From Chitinophaga sp. CF118 (GTDB taxonomy: Bacteria; Bacteroidota; Bacteroidia; Chitinophagales; Chitinophagaceae), in assembly GCF_900112615.1 (NCBI RefSeq), contig NZ_FOMK01000015.1, forward strand, positions 62,001 to 126,000: 64,000 nt of DNA, in the 5' to 3' direction. Positions 51,821 through 60,452 of this stretch are shown here, piece by piece (the stretch's first letter is position 1; the number at the start of each line of letters is the position of its first letter). Made by a program: the position numbers and the translations under genes. The notes beneath the pieces were generated by a model. The model saw only the letters and a list, made by a program, of their open reading frames with translations, had not been told where the DNA came from and did no database searches.

Positions 51821-54184
51821 ATGTTTAAAACTTATTTCAAACTCGCCTACAGGAATATCATCAGGGATAAAGCTTATTCCATTATTAATATATCAGGTTT
51901 AGCAATAGGCCTGGCATCGAGTATCCTGATCTTGCTTTGGGTACAAAATGAACTGAGTTATGACAAGTTCCACAAAAATGCTGGCCAGGTATATCGTATC
52001 ATCGGCGATTTTGGTGAATATAAAGCCGCGGTAAACGCGGAAGCTATGCCCGCCGGGTTAAAAGCAGCAATACCGGTGGTTGAAAATACCGTCAGGTTAA
52101 GCATGATCTCCACAGTGCTGTTTGATGCAGGTAACAGGAAATTTGAAGAAAAACGCGTGTTCTATGCCGACCCGAGTTTCATGGATGTATTTTCTTTTCC
52201 TCTTGTACAGGGTAATCGTGCTACGGCGTTGAAACAAGAGAATGGCGTTCTAATAACGCAGGAAATGGCTGCAAAATACTTTGGGAACCAAAACCCGATC
52301 GGTAAGATCTTACGAAAAGACAATCGTGAATATGTGGTGGTAACAGGCGTTTTGGCCAACGTTCCGGCTAATTCAGACCTGCAGTTTGATTTTATCCTGC
52401 CAATGGTTATGTTACTAAAAACGGATAAATATCCAGACAATAATAAATGGGAGGACTTTAATTTTTACACCTATATTCAACTAGCTAAAAGTTTTGACCC
52501 TTCTACTGCCAATTTATCCAGGCTGGTAAAGCAAATGACGAATTTATTTCAAAGTCATAGTTCAATGGCGGTTGTATTCCAATTACAGCCTTTAACCAAA
52601 ATCCATCTGGCACCTGCAAGACTGGGGGATTTTCCTGGCCACGGGAATGCACAATATGTAAACATCTTTTTTATCGTCGCTATTTTGATACTTATAGTAG
52701 CTTGTATCAATTTTATGAACCTGGCTACGGCACGCTCGGCCCGGAGGGCGAAAGAAATTGGCTTGCGTAAAGTGGCAGGGGCCATACGCGGACAACTGGT
52801 CCTCCAGTTTTTAAGCGAAGCTGTATTTATTTCATTTCTTTCGCTATTTCTTACGCTTGTGGTTGTCTGGTTATTTTTGCCGGCATTTAATGTAATGGCC
52901 GATAGAAAATTGGTCATTCCTTTTTCAGATGCCTGGTTTTGGTTAAGCCTCCTGGGTATAGCGCTGTTAGCCGGATTGGTTTCGGGCAGCTACCCGGCCT
53001 TATTTCTCTCCGGCTTTAACCCGGCTAAAGTACTCAAAGGAAACGTAAGATCAATGGGCGGCAATTTGCTGTTTCGCAATGCCCTGGTCGTCTTCCAATT
53101 CACGACATCTATCATCTTGCTGGTAGGCACAGTGGTTATTTATAACCAGCTTAAATTCGTAAAAGACCGTAACCCCGGCTTTGAAAAGGCCAACCTTTTG
53201 TATATGCCCATCAAAGGGGAACTCTGGAATAAGCAGCTGGCCTTAAAAAATGAGTTAAAACAAAATCCGCTTACCAGTGATTTCGCCATTACTTCTGACC
53301 TGCCCACCAATCTGCTTTCCGGAAATGGAAGTGCAAACTGGGAAGGGAAAGATCCCAGCTTACAAATGGTTTATCAATTGATGGATGTCAATGAGGATTT
53401 TATAGATGTATTTAAGCTGAAGCTTGTAAATGGGAGAAGCTTTTCGGGATCATTTCCGGCAGATTCAAATAATTTCATGGTCAACGAAAAAATGTTGAGC
53501 ATTATGGGCTTAAATGCAGCCACAGCAGTTGGTAAGGCGTTTGAATTTACCGGTTATAAGGGTACGATCATTGGTGTTGTAAAGGACTTTAATTTTAAAC
53601 CGGTGCAACAGACTATAGAGCCACTGATTTTGCGCTATAATAAAGACGGCGGTTTTGTGGTGGTGAGAACATTGCCGGGTAAAACTTACGCGACCATACA
53701 GGCGCTGTCCAAGATAAGCCAGCAGCTTAACCCCGCCTACCCCTTCAAATTCGATTTCATCGACCAGGATATGGCCAATCTTTATAGAGGAGAACAACAG
53801 ATGGGTAACATCTTTAACCTTTTTGCTCTTCTGGGTATTTTTATCTCTTGCCTCGGTTTATATGGTTTATCCGCCTTTATGGCCGAACAACGTACCAAAG
53901 AAATCGGCGTGCGTAAGGTGTTGGGCGCCTCTGTGTTAAACCTCGTCTATTTATTATCCTCCGGCATCACCAGGTTGATCCTGGTTGCCATAGTTATATC
54001 AATACCGCTTTCATATTATGCAGTTAATAGTTGGCTGGCTGGTTTCGCATATCATGTAAATGTTGGTTGGTTAGTATATTTCACGGCATCCCTGGCAGCT
54101 TTGGGGATTGCCTGGCTAACTGTTAGTTATGAATCTATAAAAGCAGCAATTGTTAATCCTATAAAGAGTTTAAGAGCAGAGTGA
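51821..54184 (+). CDS. ABC transporter permease of the MacB/FtsX type
   Basis: A 787-residue inner-membrane protein made of two MacB-PCD plus FtsX modules. TM1 near residues 20-40 is followed by a periplasmic domain; FtsX helices at about 280-420 contain TARSARRAKEIGLRKVAGA. The second module ends with helices at about 665-775 containing MAEQRTKEIGVRKVLGAS. This is the usual length for Bacteroidota tandem permeases that work with a separate ATPase in export or signalling of antimicrobials, lipids or peptides. No ATPase gene is adjacent, so it is an orphan permease. Confidence 0.92.
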   Translation: MFKTYFKLAYRNIIRDKAYSIINISGLAIGLASSILILLWVQNELSYDKFHKNAGQVYRIIGDFGEYKAAVNAEAMPAGLKAAIPVVENTVRLSMISTVLFDAGNRKFEEKRVFYADPSFMDVFSFPLVQGNRATALKQENGVLITQEMAAKYFGNQNPIGKILRKDNREYVVVTGVLANVPANSDLQFDFILPMVMLLKTDKYPDNNKWEDFNFYTYIQLAKSFDPSTANLSRLVKQMTNLFQSHSSMAVVFQLQPLTKIHLAPARLGDFPGHGNAQYVNIFFIVAILILIVACINFMNLATARSARRAKEIGLRKVAGAIRGQLVLQFLSEAVFISFLSLFLTLVVVWLFLPAFNVMADRKLVIPFSDAWFWLSLLGIALLAGLVSGSYPALFLSGFNPAKVLKGNVRSMGGNLLFRNALVVFQFTTSIILLVGTVVIYNQLKFVKDRNPGFEKANLLYMPIKGELWNKQLALKNELKQNPLTSDFAITSDLPTNLLSGNGSANWEGKDPSLQMVYQLMDVNEDFIDVFKLKLVNGRSFSGSFPADSNNFMVNEKMLSIMGLNAATAVGKAFEFTGYKGTIIGVVKDFNFKPVQQTIEPLILRYNKDGGFVVVRTLPGKTYATIQALSKISQQLNPAYPFKFDFIDQDMANLYRGEQQMGNIFNLFALLGIFISCLGLYGLSAFMAEQRTKEIGVRKVLGASVLNLVYLLSSGITRLILVAIVISIPLSYYAVNSWLAGFAYHVNVGWLVYFTASLAALGIAWLTVSYESIKAAIVNPIKSLRAE

Positions 54185-54326
54185 TCCTCGTTATTCAAGC
54201 CGGCACGATTACCTGGCATATATGACAGCTTGCGGGCCTGGTGGACTGGTAAGCTTTAATTTAATTACTTACTAACAAATAGTGTTATTGGATGTTGCGA
54301 CTTGGTGCTTACAAACCCATCGAACT

Positions 54327-54384
54327 AAAAGCCTCCAAATATTTCGACTTGAAGGCTTTACCGGGGGACGAAGTTCGCAGGGTC
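54327..54384 (+). repeat. Dispersed intergenic repeat, copy A
   Basis: AAAGCCTCCAAATATTTCGA continues to GAAGGCTTT (7-bp stem) and then GGGGACGAAGTTCG. Matches copies B and C throughout and D-F in the tail. Confidence 0.7.
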
Positions 54385-54462
54385 AAAAATCCAGCATTTT
54401 TGTTCCCGTATTTACAGAAATTATGCGGTGATTAGGAATAGAATACGCCGCATAAATGCGGT

Positions 54463-54859
54463 GAATATGTACATATATATCAGTTGGATAGGTGGCCTTT
54501 TTTTACCTGGAATAAAGATAAGCTTGGTCCTATGTTAGGAGAAGTAAGATTTCGTCAGGGAAAAATACTTGGCCAAATGAAGGCGCTTGGATTTAAGCTT
54601 CAGGAAGAAACAATGTTACAAACATTAACATTGGATGTGATAAAATCGAGCGAGATCGAAGGGAAATTGTTAAATCCTGAACAGGTGCGCTCATCCATAT
54701 GATTTCTTTGGAAAACTAAATGTTTCCAAGTGGGCAAAAATGACTAAAACATCTACCGATATAGCATTGAGAGATATTCAGGATCTGGTTAAAAAGAATA
54801 TTCTTGAACAGGATGGTAGTGGGAAAAACACAAGCTACAGACTTAAGAATATTGAATAG
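54463..54859 (+). pseudogene. Fic-family protein gene with large internal deletion
   Basis: The N-terminal 80 residues match the DUF4172 domain that begins Fic proteins (YQLDRWPFFTW, LGEVRFRQGKILGQM, LDVIKSSEIEGKLLNPEQVR). The frame then breaks; a second stretch up to 54859 encodes the C-terminal winged helix (SKWAKMTKTSTDIALRDIQD, then DGSGKNTSYRL). The catalytic Fic core (HPFxxGNG) is entirely missing, about 225 residues compared with usual family length. No ATG is present at the frame start; a TTG at 54484 is the only start visible. Confidence 0.8.
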
Positions 54860-54934
54860 GTAATTAACTCGTTTAAAATTTACATTTAATGGATGTCTGA
54901 TCTGTTAGCGGTTCGGGCTTTTTCGGTGAGTTTC

Positions 54935-55480
54935 TTATTTAAGATTGTCAATTGAATTTGTCAAATAGTAACATATTAATTCAGGATTTGTATTATCAGG
55001 TTCATTTGAGTTCCTAAACGAAAATTTATCCAACAGTTTTATAGAACTCTGATTATTTCTATGAAGGAACGCTTCAATTTTTTGAACTTTAATTGTATTG
55101 AATGCATAGTCAATAACTTTTCCTGCAGCTTCCTTCATTATTCCTTGTCCTTGAAAGTTTGTCAAAAGCTCATACCCGATTTCACACTTGCCATTTTCAT
55201 CTGAAAAGCCAAAAAGACAAATTGTCCCAACCAATATGTTTTTGTCACCCAAAGTTATTGCCCAATATAGGGAGTCATTTTTATGAATGTTCTCATTAAT
55301 CTTATTTATAAAATTTCTTGCATCTTCAATAGTATCGCTTAGTTGTCTGTCAAGATATTTATTTATTTCACTGTCAGAACGCAAAGTGAAAATTTCTTGT
55401 TCGTCACTAATTACCAGTTGTCTGAGGGTAAGCCTTTCAGTTATCAAAATTGGAAAAGGCGTAAAACTTCTATTTAACAT
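54935..55480 (-). CDS. GNAT-family N-acetyltransferase (RimJ/RimL-like)
   Basis: A 181-residue GNAT acetyltransferase. Seen: ILITERLTLRQLVISDEQEI at the start, WAITLGDKNILVGTICLFGF, EIGYELLTNFQGQGIMKEAA (the Q/RxxGxG/A acetyl-CoA motif) and IEAFLHRNNQSSIKLLDKFS. It acetylates an amino group, possibly a ribosomal protein N-terminus or a small molecule. Monocistronic; neighbours do not narrow the substrate. Confidence 0.9.
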   Translation of the reverse strand: MLNRSFTPFPILITERLTLRQLVISDEQEIFTLRSDSEINKYLDRQLSDTIEDARNFINKINENIHKNDSLYWAITLGDKNILVGTICLFGFSDENGKCEIGYELLTNFQGQGIMKEAAGKVIDYAFNTIKVQKIEAFLHRNNQSSIKLLDKFSFRNSNEPDNTNPELICYYLTNSIDNLK

Positions 55481-55686
55481 TCTGTTGTATTGGGTTTGTC
55501 TGGATTTACAGTCATCATAGCCTGACCGCCAACGCTAGTATTTCCGTATTACACGAAAGTACATCTTATTTGTAAAGTATTAAACTACAAGGATTGCCTA
55601 TTGCGTTTATTGTGCGCCCATACAATATATTCAGTATTTATTGCCTTCGTTGTTATATGCCGGATCCCCTTCTACTCCACTTAAAC

Positions 55687-55784
55687 TATACCCTTTGAGG
55701 TATAATCACAATATTTACAGTCATTTTATACCCTAAAAGGTATAAAATTAAATAATTCCGTATTTTTATACCCTAAAAGGTATA
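55687..55784. promoter_or_regulatory. Three HipB-type operators in 40-bp phase
   Basis: Palindromes at 55687-55704 (TATACCCTTTGAGGTATA), 55727-55744 and 55767-55784 (both TATACCCTAAAAGGTATA). Starts are exactly 40 bp apart, and the last ends two bases before the hipB ATG. They are the expected target for autorepression by the HipB protein and resemble the TATCC-type operators of E. coli HipB in layout. Confidence 0.85.
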
Positions 55785-55786
55785 AT

Positions 55787-55996
55787 ATGACCCTTTTGTC
55801 AAAAACTATTAAGGCTAAGCGAAAAGAGAACGGTTTGACTCAGGAGGATCTTTCTTTGAAGTCAGGCCTGGGATTACGCCTTATCCGGGAAATTGAGCAA
55901 GGTAAAACATCCATGCGTATGGACAAAGTAAATCAGTTACTGGCCTTATTTGGAATGGAACTCATACCCGCCCCTAAATCAAAGAATCATGAGTAA
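55787..55996 (+). CDS. hipB: HipB-like XRE antitoxin/repressor
   Basis: A 69-residue XRE-type helix-turn-helix protein (IKAKRKENGLTQEDLSLKSG, LGLRLIREIEQGKTSMRMDK) with a short tail. It directly precedes the split hipA-type genes, and its stop overlaps the next start by 8 bases. By family it binds the three upstream operators as dimers and ties repression to toxin level. Confidence 0.9.
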   Translation: MTLLSKTIKAKRKENGLTQEDLSLKSGLGLRLIREIEQGKTSMRMDKVNQLLALFGMELIPAPKSKNHE

Positions 55997-56318
55997 AACA
56001 GGAAAAGTATATTATGGCAGCGTACTTGCCGGTTTCATTATAGAATCCGATGCAGGTTATAAGTTTGTTTACCATACAGATTACTTAGCTGATGAATCTG
56101 CAAAACCCATAAGTCTAACTATGCCATTAAGGAAGGAAGCATTCCATAGTTTCACGTTGTTTGCCTTTTTTGATGGATTAATTCCTGAAGGCTGGCTATT
56201 AAATATAGCCAAAGATCACTGGAAAGTTAAAGGTAATGATCGCTTTGAATTGTTATTACTTACCTGCCGGGATGCCATTGGTGCGGTAAGTGTAGTACCT
56301 GAAAATGAAACTGAATAA
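55989..56318 (+). CDS. hipS: HipS-like protein (HipA N-terminal subdomain)
   Basis: About 110 residues from the ATG at 55989. It matches the HipA N-terminal subdomain as a separate polypeptide: GSVLAGFI, SLTMPLRKEAFHS, LFAFFDGLIPEGWLL, DRFELLLLTCRDAIGAVSVV. In the tripartite HipBST system of E. coli O127 this protein is the actual antitoxin of the kinase HipT. The stop is one base from the next ATG. Tight overlap of all three genes indicates one mRNA. Confidence 0.85.
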   Translation: MSKTGKVYYGSVLAGFIIESDAGYKFVYHTDYLADESAKPISLTMPLRKEAFHSFTLFAFFDGLIPEGWLLNIAKDHWKVKGNDRFELLLLTCRDAIGAVSVVPENETE

Positions 56319-56319
56319 T

Positions 56320-57249
56320 ATGCCTAATTGTTTATTCTGCTATAAGGATTCTGGAAATGAGGAATACCATTCCAGGTGTTCAAAACGATTTTTTGATACT
56401 GAAATGATGCCTGAGCTGAAGATGGACAGGCAACTATTAAAAGACCTGGCAGAAAAGACGATTAGCCAGCATATAGCAGTAACAGGAGTACAGCCTAAGT
56501 TATCTATTACGCTGGAGAAAAATAAGGGTAACGGTAGACTTACAATCGTAGGATTATGGGGAGAATATATATTGAAGCCTCAGCATGAAGAATTTACCGC
56601 TATGCCGGAAACAGAAGACCTTACAATGCACCTGGCGGAAATATTTGGCATTGCTGTTTGTAATCATACTCTGCTCAGAGCTACCGACGGAAACCTTGTT
56701 TACATTGCCAGGCGTTTTGATAGGATAAATGGAAAAAAGATTCACGTTGAAGACTTCTGTCAACTATCTGAGTTCCCAACAGAGAACAAGTATAAAGGAT
56801 CTTATGAAAAAGCTGGTAAATTAATTCTAACATATTGTACAAATTCCGGACTGGATGCGTTAAAGTATTTCGAGCTACTACTTTTCTGTTATCTAACTGG
56901 AAATAATGATATGCACCTTAAAAATTTCTCCCTGTTGCATCTTGAAAATGGCATTGCATTGAGCCCGGCTTATGATCTGTTGAATGTAAACCTCGTATTT
57001 CCAAAAGACCAGGAAGAATTGGCGCTATTGCTTAGCGGGAAAAAGAAGAATATTAAACTAAGAGATTTTGAAGCTCTCGGTATTCTGTTAAATATTCCAG
57101 AAAAAGTAAGAGCTAATAGTTACCAGAAATTTAAGTCCTACAATACAGAAGTACATAAGCTGATAAACGCTTCTTTTTTGAACGCTGAAGCAAAAGAAAA
57201 TTATTGGGAGATATGGAATAAAAAGCAGAAAATATTTCTTAATAAATGA
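56320..57249 (+). CDS. hipT: HipT-like serine/threonine kinase toxin
   Basis: About 309 residues from the ATG at 56320. N-terminal CxxC and Cys residues (MPNCLFCYKD, YHSRCSKRFF) form a small zinc-ribbon-like head. The HipA kinase core follows: the phosphorylation/ATP loop HIAVTGVQPKLS at 51-62, YIARRFDR, the catalytic NNDMHLKNFS with Asp near 197, and SPAYDLLN as the metal-binding motif. HipA/HipT kinases phosphorylate aminoacyl-tRNA synthetases and stop translation. Gene order B-S-T matches HipBST; in E. coli the two autophosphorylation serines lie in the same loop, here only one Ser (LS) is visible. Confidence 0.88.
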   Translation: MPNCLFCYKDSGNEEYHSRCSKRFFDTEMMPELKMDRQLLKDLAEKTISQHIAVTGVQPKLSITLEKNKGNGRLTIVGLWGEYILKPQHEEFTAMPETEDLTMHLAEIFGIAVCNHTLLRATDGNLVYIARRFDRINGKKIHVEDFCQLSEFPTENKYKGSYEKAGKLILTYCTNSGLDALKYFELLLFCYLTGNNDMHLKNFSLLHLENGIALSPAYDLLNVNLVFPKDQEELALLLSGKKKNIKLRDFEALGILLNIPEKVRANSYQKFKSYNTEVHKLINASFLNAEAKENYWEIWNKKQKIFLNK

Positions 57250-57299
57250 ACCTGCGACGGATCAAATAAGATTAAAAAATTTGAAACGTGTCGTGCATG

Positions 57300-57385
57300 A
57301 AAAAACCTCCAAATATTTCGACATGAAGGCTTTAAAGCTTGCGGACTCCGGGGAACGAAGTTCGAAATGGGATCTATTGTACTTG
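57300..57385 (+). repeat. Dispersed intergenic repeat, copy B
   Basis: AAACCTCCAAATATTTCGAC, then GAAGGCTTTAAAGCTTGCGG and GGGGAACGAAGTTCGAAATG. Lies between hipT and the convergent ATPase gene. Confidence 0.75.
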
Positions 57386-57398
57386 ATTTTGAGTATTA

Positions 57399-58526
57399 TT
57401 ATACATTCACAAATTCCATGTAGTTAGTCCTGTTAATAATACTGGCAATACTGCCCGGATAGGCATCCATAAATGCTTGCGGAATTTTAGCTTTTGCTCT
57501 TTCATTCCACTTAAACTCCCATGCGTAAAGCTTTCCACCGGATTCTTCAATCAGGTCAACCTCCTGTTGCTGATGGGTACGCCAGAAATATGTATTCACA
57601 TAATGGTTCGCGTAGTGGTTAGCTTTCATCCTTTCACTTACCAGGAAGTTTTCCCATAGGGAGCCAATGTCCTGTCGCAATTCAAAGGGTGAAAAATTCT
57701 TAATTAGTGCATTTCTGATGCCATTATCATAGAAGTAAATCTTTTTTCCTTTTTTGATTTCATTACGCAGATTGCGACTGAACCCTCCTACCTGGAAGAC
57801 TACGAAACATTTTTCCAACAGTTCGATGTACCGATCAACTGTTTTGTTGTCCGTGCCAATGGTTTTTCCGATTTCGTTATAGGAAATTTCACTACCTACC
57901 TGTAGTGCCAGTGCAACCAGTAATCTTTCAAGTAAAGCAGGCTTGCGTACATCCTGTAATGAAAGTACATCCTTGAAAAGATAGTTATTAGTCAGTTCCA
58001 GCAGGTTTGCCTGTGCATCTGCGGGTGAATTTACAATATCAGGGTAAAAGCCGTAGATCATTCGGTGTTCCAATAGCCTGGTTTCCTGTAATATAGAGGC
58101 ATTTGTTACCATTTCTTTGGTCGAGAAGGGATACAAATGATATTCCCGCTTGCGACCTGTCAAAGGTTCATTGATCTCATTAGCCAGTTCCAATGCAGAA
58201 GATCCTGTCGCAATGACCTGTATATTTTTGAAATTATCTACAAGGAGTTTTAAGGTAAGACCGATATTCTTGACCCGTTGGGCTTCGTCTATCAACACCA
58301 GTGTATTATCCCCTATCAGTGCTTTCAGAGATGTTGAACTGACACTTGTCAGCATTGGCCGGATATCTGGCTCATCACAGTTTAAGTAAAGTACTTTACC
58401 TTCAGCTTGAGCCATGATCGCCTGAAGCAAAGTGGTTTTACCAACCTGCCTTGGTCCTGTTATGATAATAGCCTTTCCTTTGAAGAGATTGCTGATGATC
58501 TGGTCGTATATAGCTCTTTTGATCAT
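57399..58526 (-). CDS. AAA_14/DUF4143 ATPase
   Basis: About 375 residues from the ATG at 58526; an in-frame ATG at 58574 lies inside the palindrome and upstream of a promoter element, so it is rejected. N-terminal AAA domain: Walker A GPRQVGKTTL near residue 23, Walker B LVLIDEAQR near 78, sensor VIATGSSALEL. The DUF4143 C-terminal domain follows with a winged helix (SYNEIGKTIGTDNKTVDRYI) and a nuclease-like motif EVDLIEESGGKLYAWEFKW. These solitary ATPases are common in mobile and accessory regions; the function is unknown. Confidence 0.9.
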   Translation of the reverse strand: MIKRAIYDQIISNLFKGKAIIITGPRQVGKTTLLQAIMAQAEGKVLYLNCDEPDIRPMLTSVSSTSLKALIGDNTLVLIDEAQRVKNIGLTLKLLVDNFKNIQVIATGSSALELANEINEPLTGRKREYHLYPFSTKEMVTNASILQETRLLEHRMIYGFYPDIVNSPADAQANLLELTNNYLFKDVLSLQDVRKPALLERLLVALALQVGSEISYNEIGKTIGTDNKTVDRYIELLEKCFVVFQVGGFSRNLRNEIKKGKKIYFYDNGIRNALIKNFSPFELRQDIGSLWENFLVSERMKANHYANHYVNTYFWRTHQQQEVDLIEESGGKLYAWEFKWNERAKAKIPQAFMDAYPGSIASIINRTNYMEFVNV

Positions 58527-58543
58527 TTGCACCCTATTTAATG

Positions 58544-58551
58544 CAAATATA
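58544..58551 (-). promoter_or_regulatory. -7 promoter element of the AAA_14 gene
   Basis: TATATTTG on the minus strand, matching TAnnTTTG, 18 bases before the ATG. The big palindrome begins 3 bases upstream of it. Confidence 0.6.
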
Positions 58552-58553
58552 AT

Positions 58554-58627
58554 AACTCTAAACCTAAAATTCACCTTAATTCTAGGTTTACAAACCTAGG
58601 ATTAAGGTGAATTTTAGGTTTAGAGTT
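58554..58627. promoter_or_regulatory. 74-bp near-perfect palindrome before the AAA_14 gene
   Basis: Arms 58554-58589 and 58592-58627 (36 bp each, one mismatch, 2-base centre). Each arm itself contains AAACCTA and TAGGTTT in inverted order, so there are four half-sites. It covers the -33 region of the promoter, which suggests a multi-dimer operator, or it is a mobile hairpin element. Confidence 0.75.
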
Positions 58628-58718
58628 TAATTCTATTGATCTCAAAGTTTAAAATTTTACAACTTAATTATCCGATAAGATCATAAATGGAGTACGAAAA
58701 TGTCGTTTAAATCATCCA

Positions 58719-58805
58719 AAAAGCCACCAAATCTTTCGACTTGAAGGCTTAAAGCTTGCGGGCCGTAGGGGACAACTTTCGAACCAATTTGAGTACGATT
58801 TGAAT
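58719..58805 (+). repeat. Dispersed intergenic repeat, copy C
   Basis: AAAGCCACCAAATCTTTCGA, GAAGGCTTAAAGCTTGCGGG, then GGGGACAACTTTCGAACCAA. Lies between the AAA_14 and SatD genes. Confidence 0.75.
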
Positions 58806-58887
58806 AAAATAGTAGCCTGTCAGAACTTTGGATCGAAGGTATTTTGAACTTACAAAGGATTACCAGGGGCCACCTCCAAATAAAAAA

Positions 58888-58937
58888 CTATCGGCTTTAA
58901 AAGCGATAATTTAAATTATCGCTTTTAAAGCCGATAG
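58888..58937. promoter_or_regulatory. 50-bp perfect palindrome upstream of satD
   Basis: Perfect arms of 25 bp (58888-58912, 58913-58937). Each arm contains an internal near-palindrome ATCGGCTTTAAAAGCGAT, so the element is two operator-like units in mirror orientation. It sits about 80 bases before the satD ATG; it could also form a cruciform or a terminator. Confidence 0.75.
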
Positions 58938-58972
58938 GATCAAAATAGCAAGCAGCATATCGTCATATTTAC

Positions 58973-58990
58973 CGATATTTTGAAATATCG
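58973..58990. promoter_or_regulatory. 18-bp palindrome next to satD
   Basis: CGATATTTTGAAATATCG, palindromic around TG, with a further half-site CCGATATTA at 59000. It shares the CGAT ends with the larger palindrome and is likely an operator for the SatD winged helix. Confidence 0.6.
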
Positions 58991-59013
58991 TTAATTTAAC
59001 CGATATTAGAATC

Positions 59014-59631
59014 ATGACAAGTGTTATTACAGGAGATATTATCAATTCACGGAGAGTAGAGAATCCAGCCATTTGGTTAAATCCCTTAAAAGCCCTTCTG
59101 GGAGAGTGGGGTAAATCACCAAAAACGTGGGAGATATACAGAGGGGACAGTTTTCAGGTAGAAATAAGTCAACCCCAATATGCTCTATTGGCAGCAATTC
59201 GCATTAAGGCCTGCATAAAGTCTGTCGAAAAATTAGACGTAAGGATGGGAATAGGAATAGGAGAAAAGAATTTTGATACACCAAAAATCACTGAAGCCAA
59301 TGGGGAAGTATTTATTAATTCGGGAGAAATGTTTGAAGAACTTAAAAAATTAAAGCAGCACCTTGCAATAAGGAGCCCTTGGCCGGAATTGGATACTGAA
59401 CTAAATTTAATGTTCCGCCTTGCTTCGATAGTGCTGGATAAATGGAGTACCGCTACTGCCCAAATAGTAACAGCGTCAATCATTAACCGTACACTCTCAC
59501 AAAAAGAATTAGGCGAAAAAATAGAGCGAACACAGTCTACCGTTAGTGAGGCCCAGAAAAGAGCACACTACGATGAAATTATGGACTTGGTAGCATTTTA
59601 CGAAAAATGTATTACAAAGAAAATCAGCTAA
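59014..59631 (+). CDS. SatD-family protein
   Basis: A 205-residue protein. The N-terminus MTSVITGDIINSRRV and the middle WEIYRGDSFQVEISQPQYAL, then IGIGEKNFD, match the SatD family (named after the S. mutans acid-tolerance sat operon). The C-terminal ~50 residues form a helix-turn-helix (RTLSQKELGEKIERTQSTVS), so it probably binds DNA. The next gene starts one base after its stop; the SatD plus DUF3307 pair is conserved in Bacteroidota. Operator-like palindromes upstream fit autoregulation. Confidence 0.88.
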   Translation: MTSVITGDIINSRRVENPAIWLNPLKALLGEWGKSPKTWEIYRGDSFQVEISQPQYALLAAIRIKACIKSVEKLDVRMGIGIGEKNFDTPKITEANGEVFINSGEMFEELKKLKQHLAIRSPWPELDTELNLMFRLASIVLDKWSTATAQIVTASIINRTLSQKELGEKIERTQSTVSEAQKRAHYDEIMDLVAFYEKCITKKIS

Positions 59632-59632
59632 T

Positions 59633-60367
59633 ATGATACTGCTACTCCAATTTTTTTTAGCTCATATTCTTGGCGATTTTTTCTTACAGCGCAACAAATG
59701 GGTTGCCAGTAAAGAATTACAGAAATGGCGCTCTCCATATTTATATCTGCATGTATTCATACATTTCACATTAATTCTGTTAATTACCTGGAAAGGTAGT
59801 TTCTGGAAAGTGGCATTGCTAATTATGTTATCCCATTTGCTTATTGATGGAATAAAATTACAATATCAAAAACCAACTACGCTAAGAGCATGGTTTTTTA
59901 TAGATCAAATTGCGCATTTAGTCGTTTTGTTTTTCGTATGGTCCCTCTATGAACAAGTGTCATGGAATTATGCTGCCATAGCTACTCCCAGAACGCTTAT
60001 AATCAGTACCGCCATTTTATTTGTATTGAAACCTGCATCTCTGATTACCAAAATTGCAATCTCCAAATGGACACCAGGTACAAATGCTCGTTCTGGGCCA
60101 CACGAAATAGTAGTGATTGAATCCTTAAAAGATGCTGGCGAATGGATTGGATTTCTTGAAAGGCTAATGATTCTTATCTTTATCCTGTTAGGAAAATGGG
60201 AAGGAGTTGGTTTTTTACTGGCGGCAAAGTCGGTATTCAGATTTGGTGACTTAAAAGAACCTAAAGAAACCAAACTTACTGAATATGTAGTAATTGGTAC
60301 ATTCCTAAGCTTCTTCATTGCTATTCTTACAGGAATTGTTACCAGCCAGCTATTAAGCATGTTTTAA
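59633..60367 (+). CDS. DUF3307 multi-TM membrane protein
   Basis: A 244-residue protein with about six to seven TM helices. The start ILLLQFFLAHILGDFFLQRN and the AHLLIDGIKLQ-like stretch (LLIMLSHLLIDGIKLQYQK) are the DUF3307 signature; FLLAAKSVFRFGD near the C-terminus completes it. It is coupled to satD. The role is unknown; a membrane partner of the SatD protein is inferred. Confidence 0.88.
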   Translation: MILLLQFFLAHILGDFFLQRNKWVASKELQKWRSPYLYLHVFIHFTLILLITWKGSFWKVALLIMLSHLLIDGIKLQYQKPTTLRAWFFIDQIAHLVVLFFVWSLYEQVSWNYAAIATPRTLIISTAILFVLKPASLITKIAISKWTPGTNARSGPHEIVVIESLKDAGEWIGFLERLMILIFILLGKWEGVGFLLAAKSVFRFGDLKEPKETKLTEYVVIGTFLSFFIAILTGIVTSQLLSMF

Positions 60368-60452
60368 GGTGGAATTATAATATTGCGGCCTGACCCAAAG
60401 CTATGTAGAAAAATCATTAGCCATGTTTTTTAATAAATACTAACTCATACGA

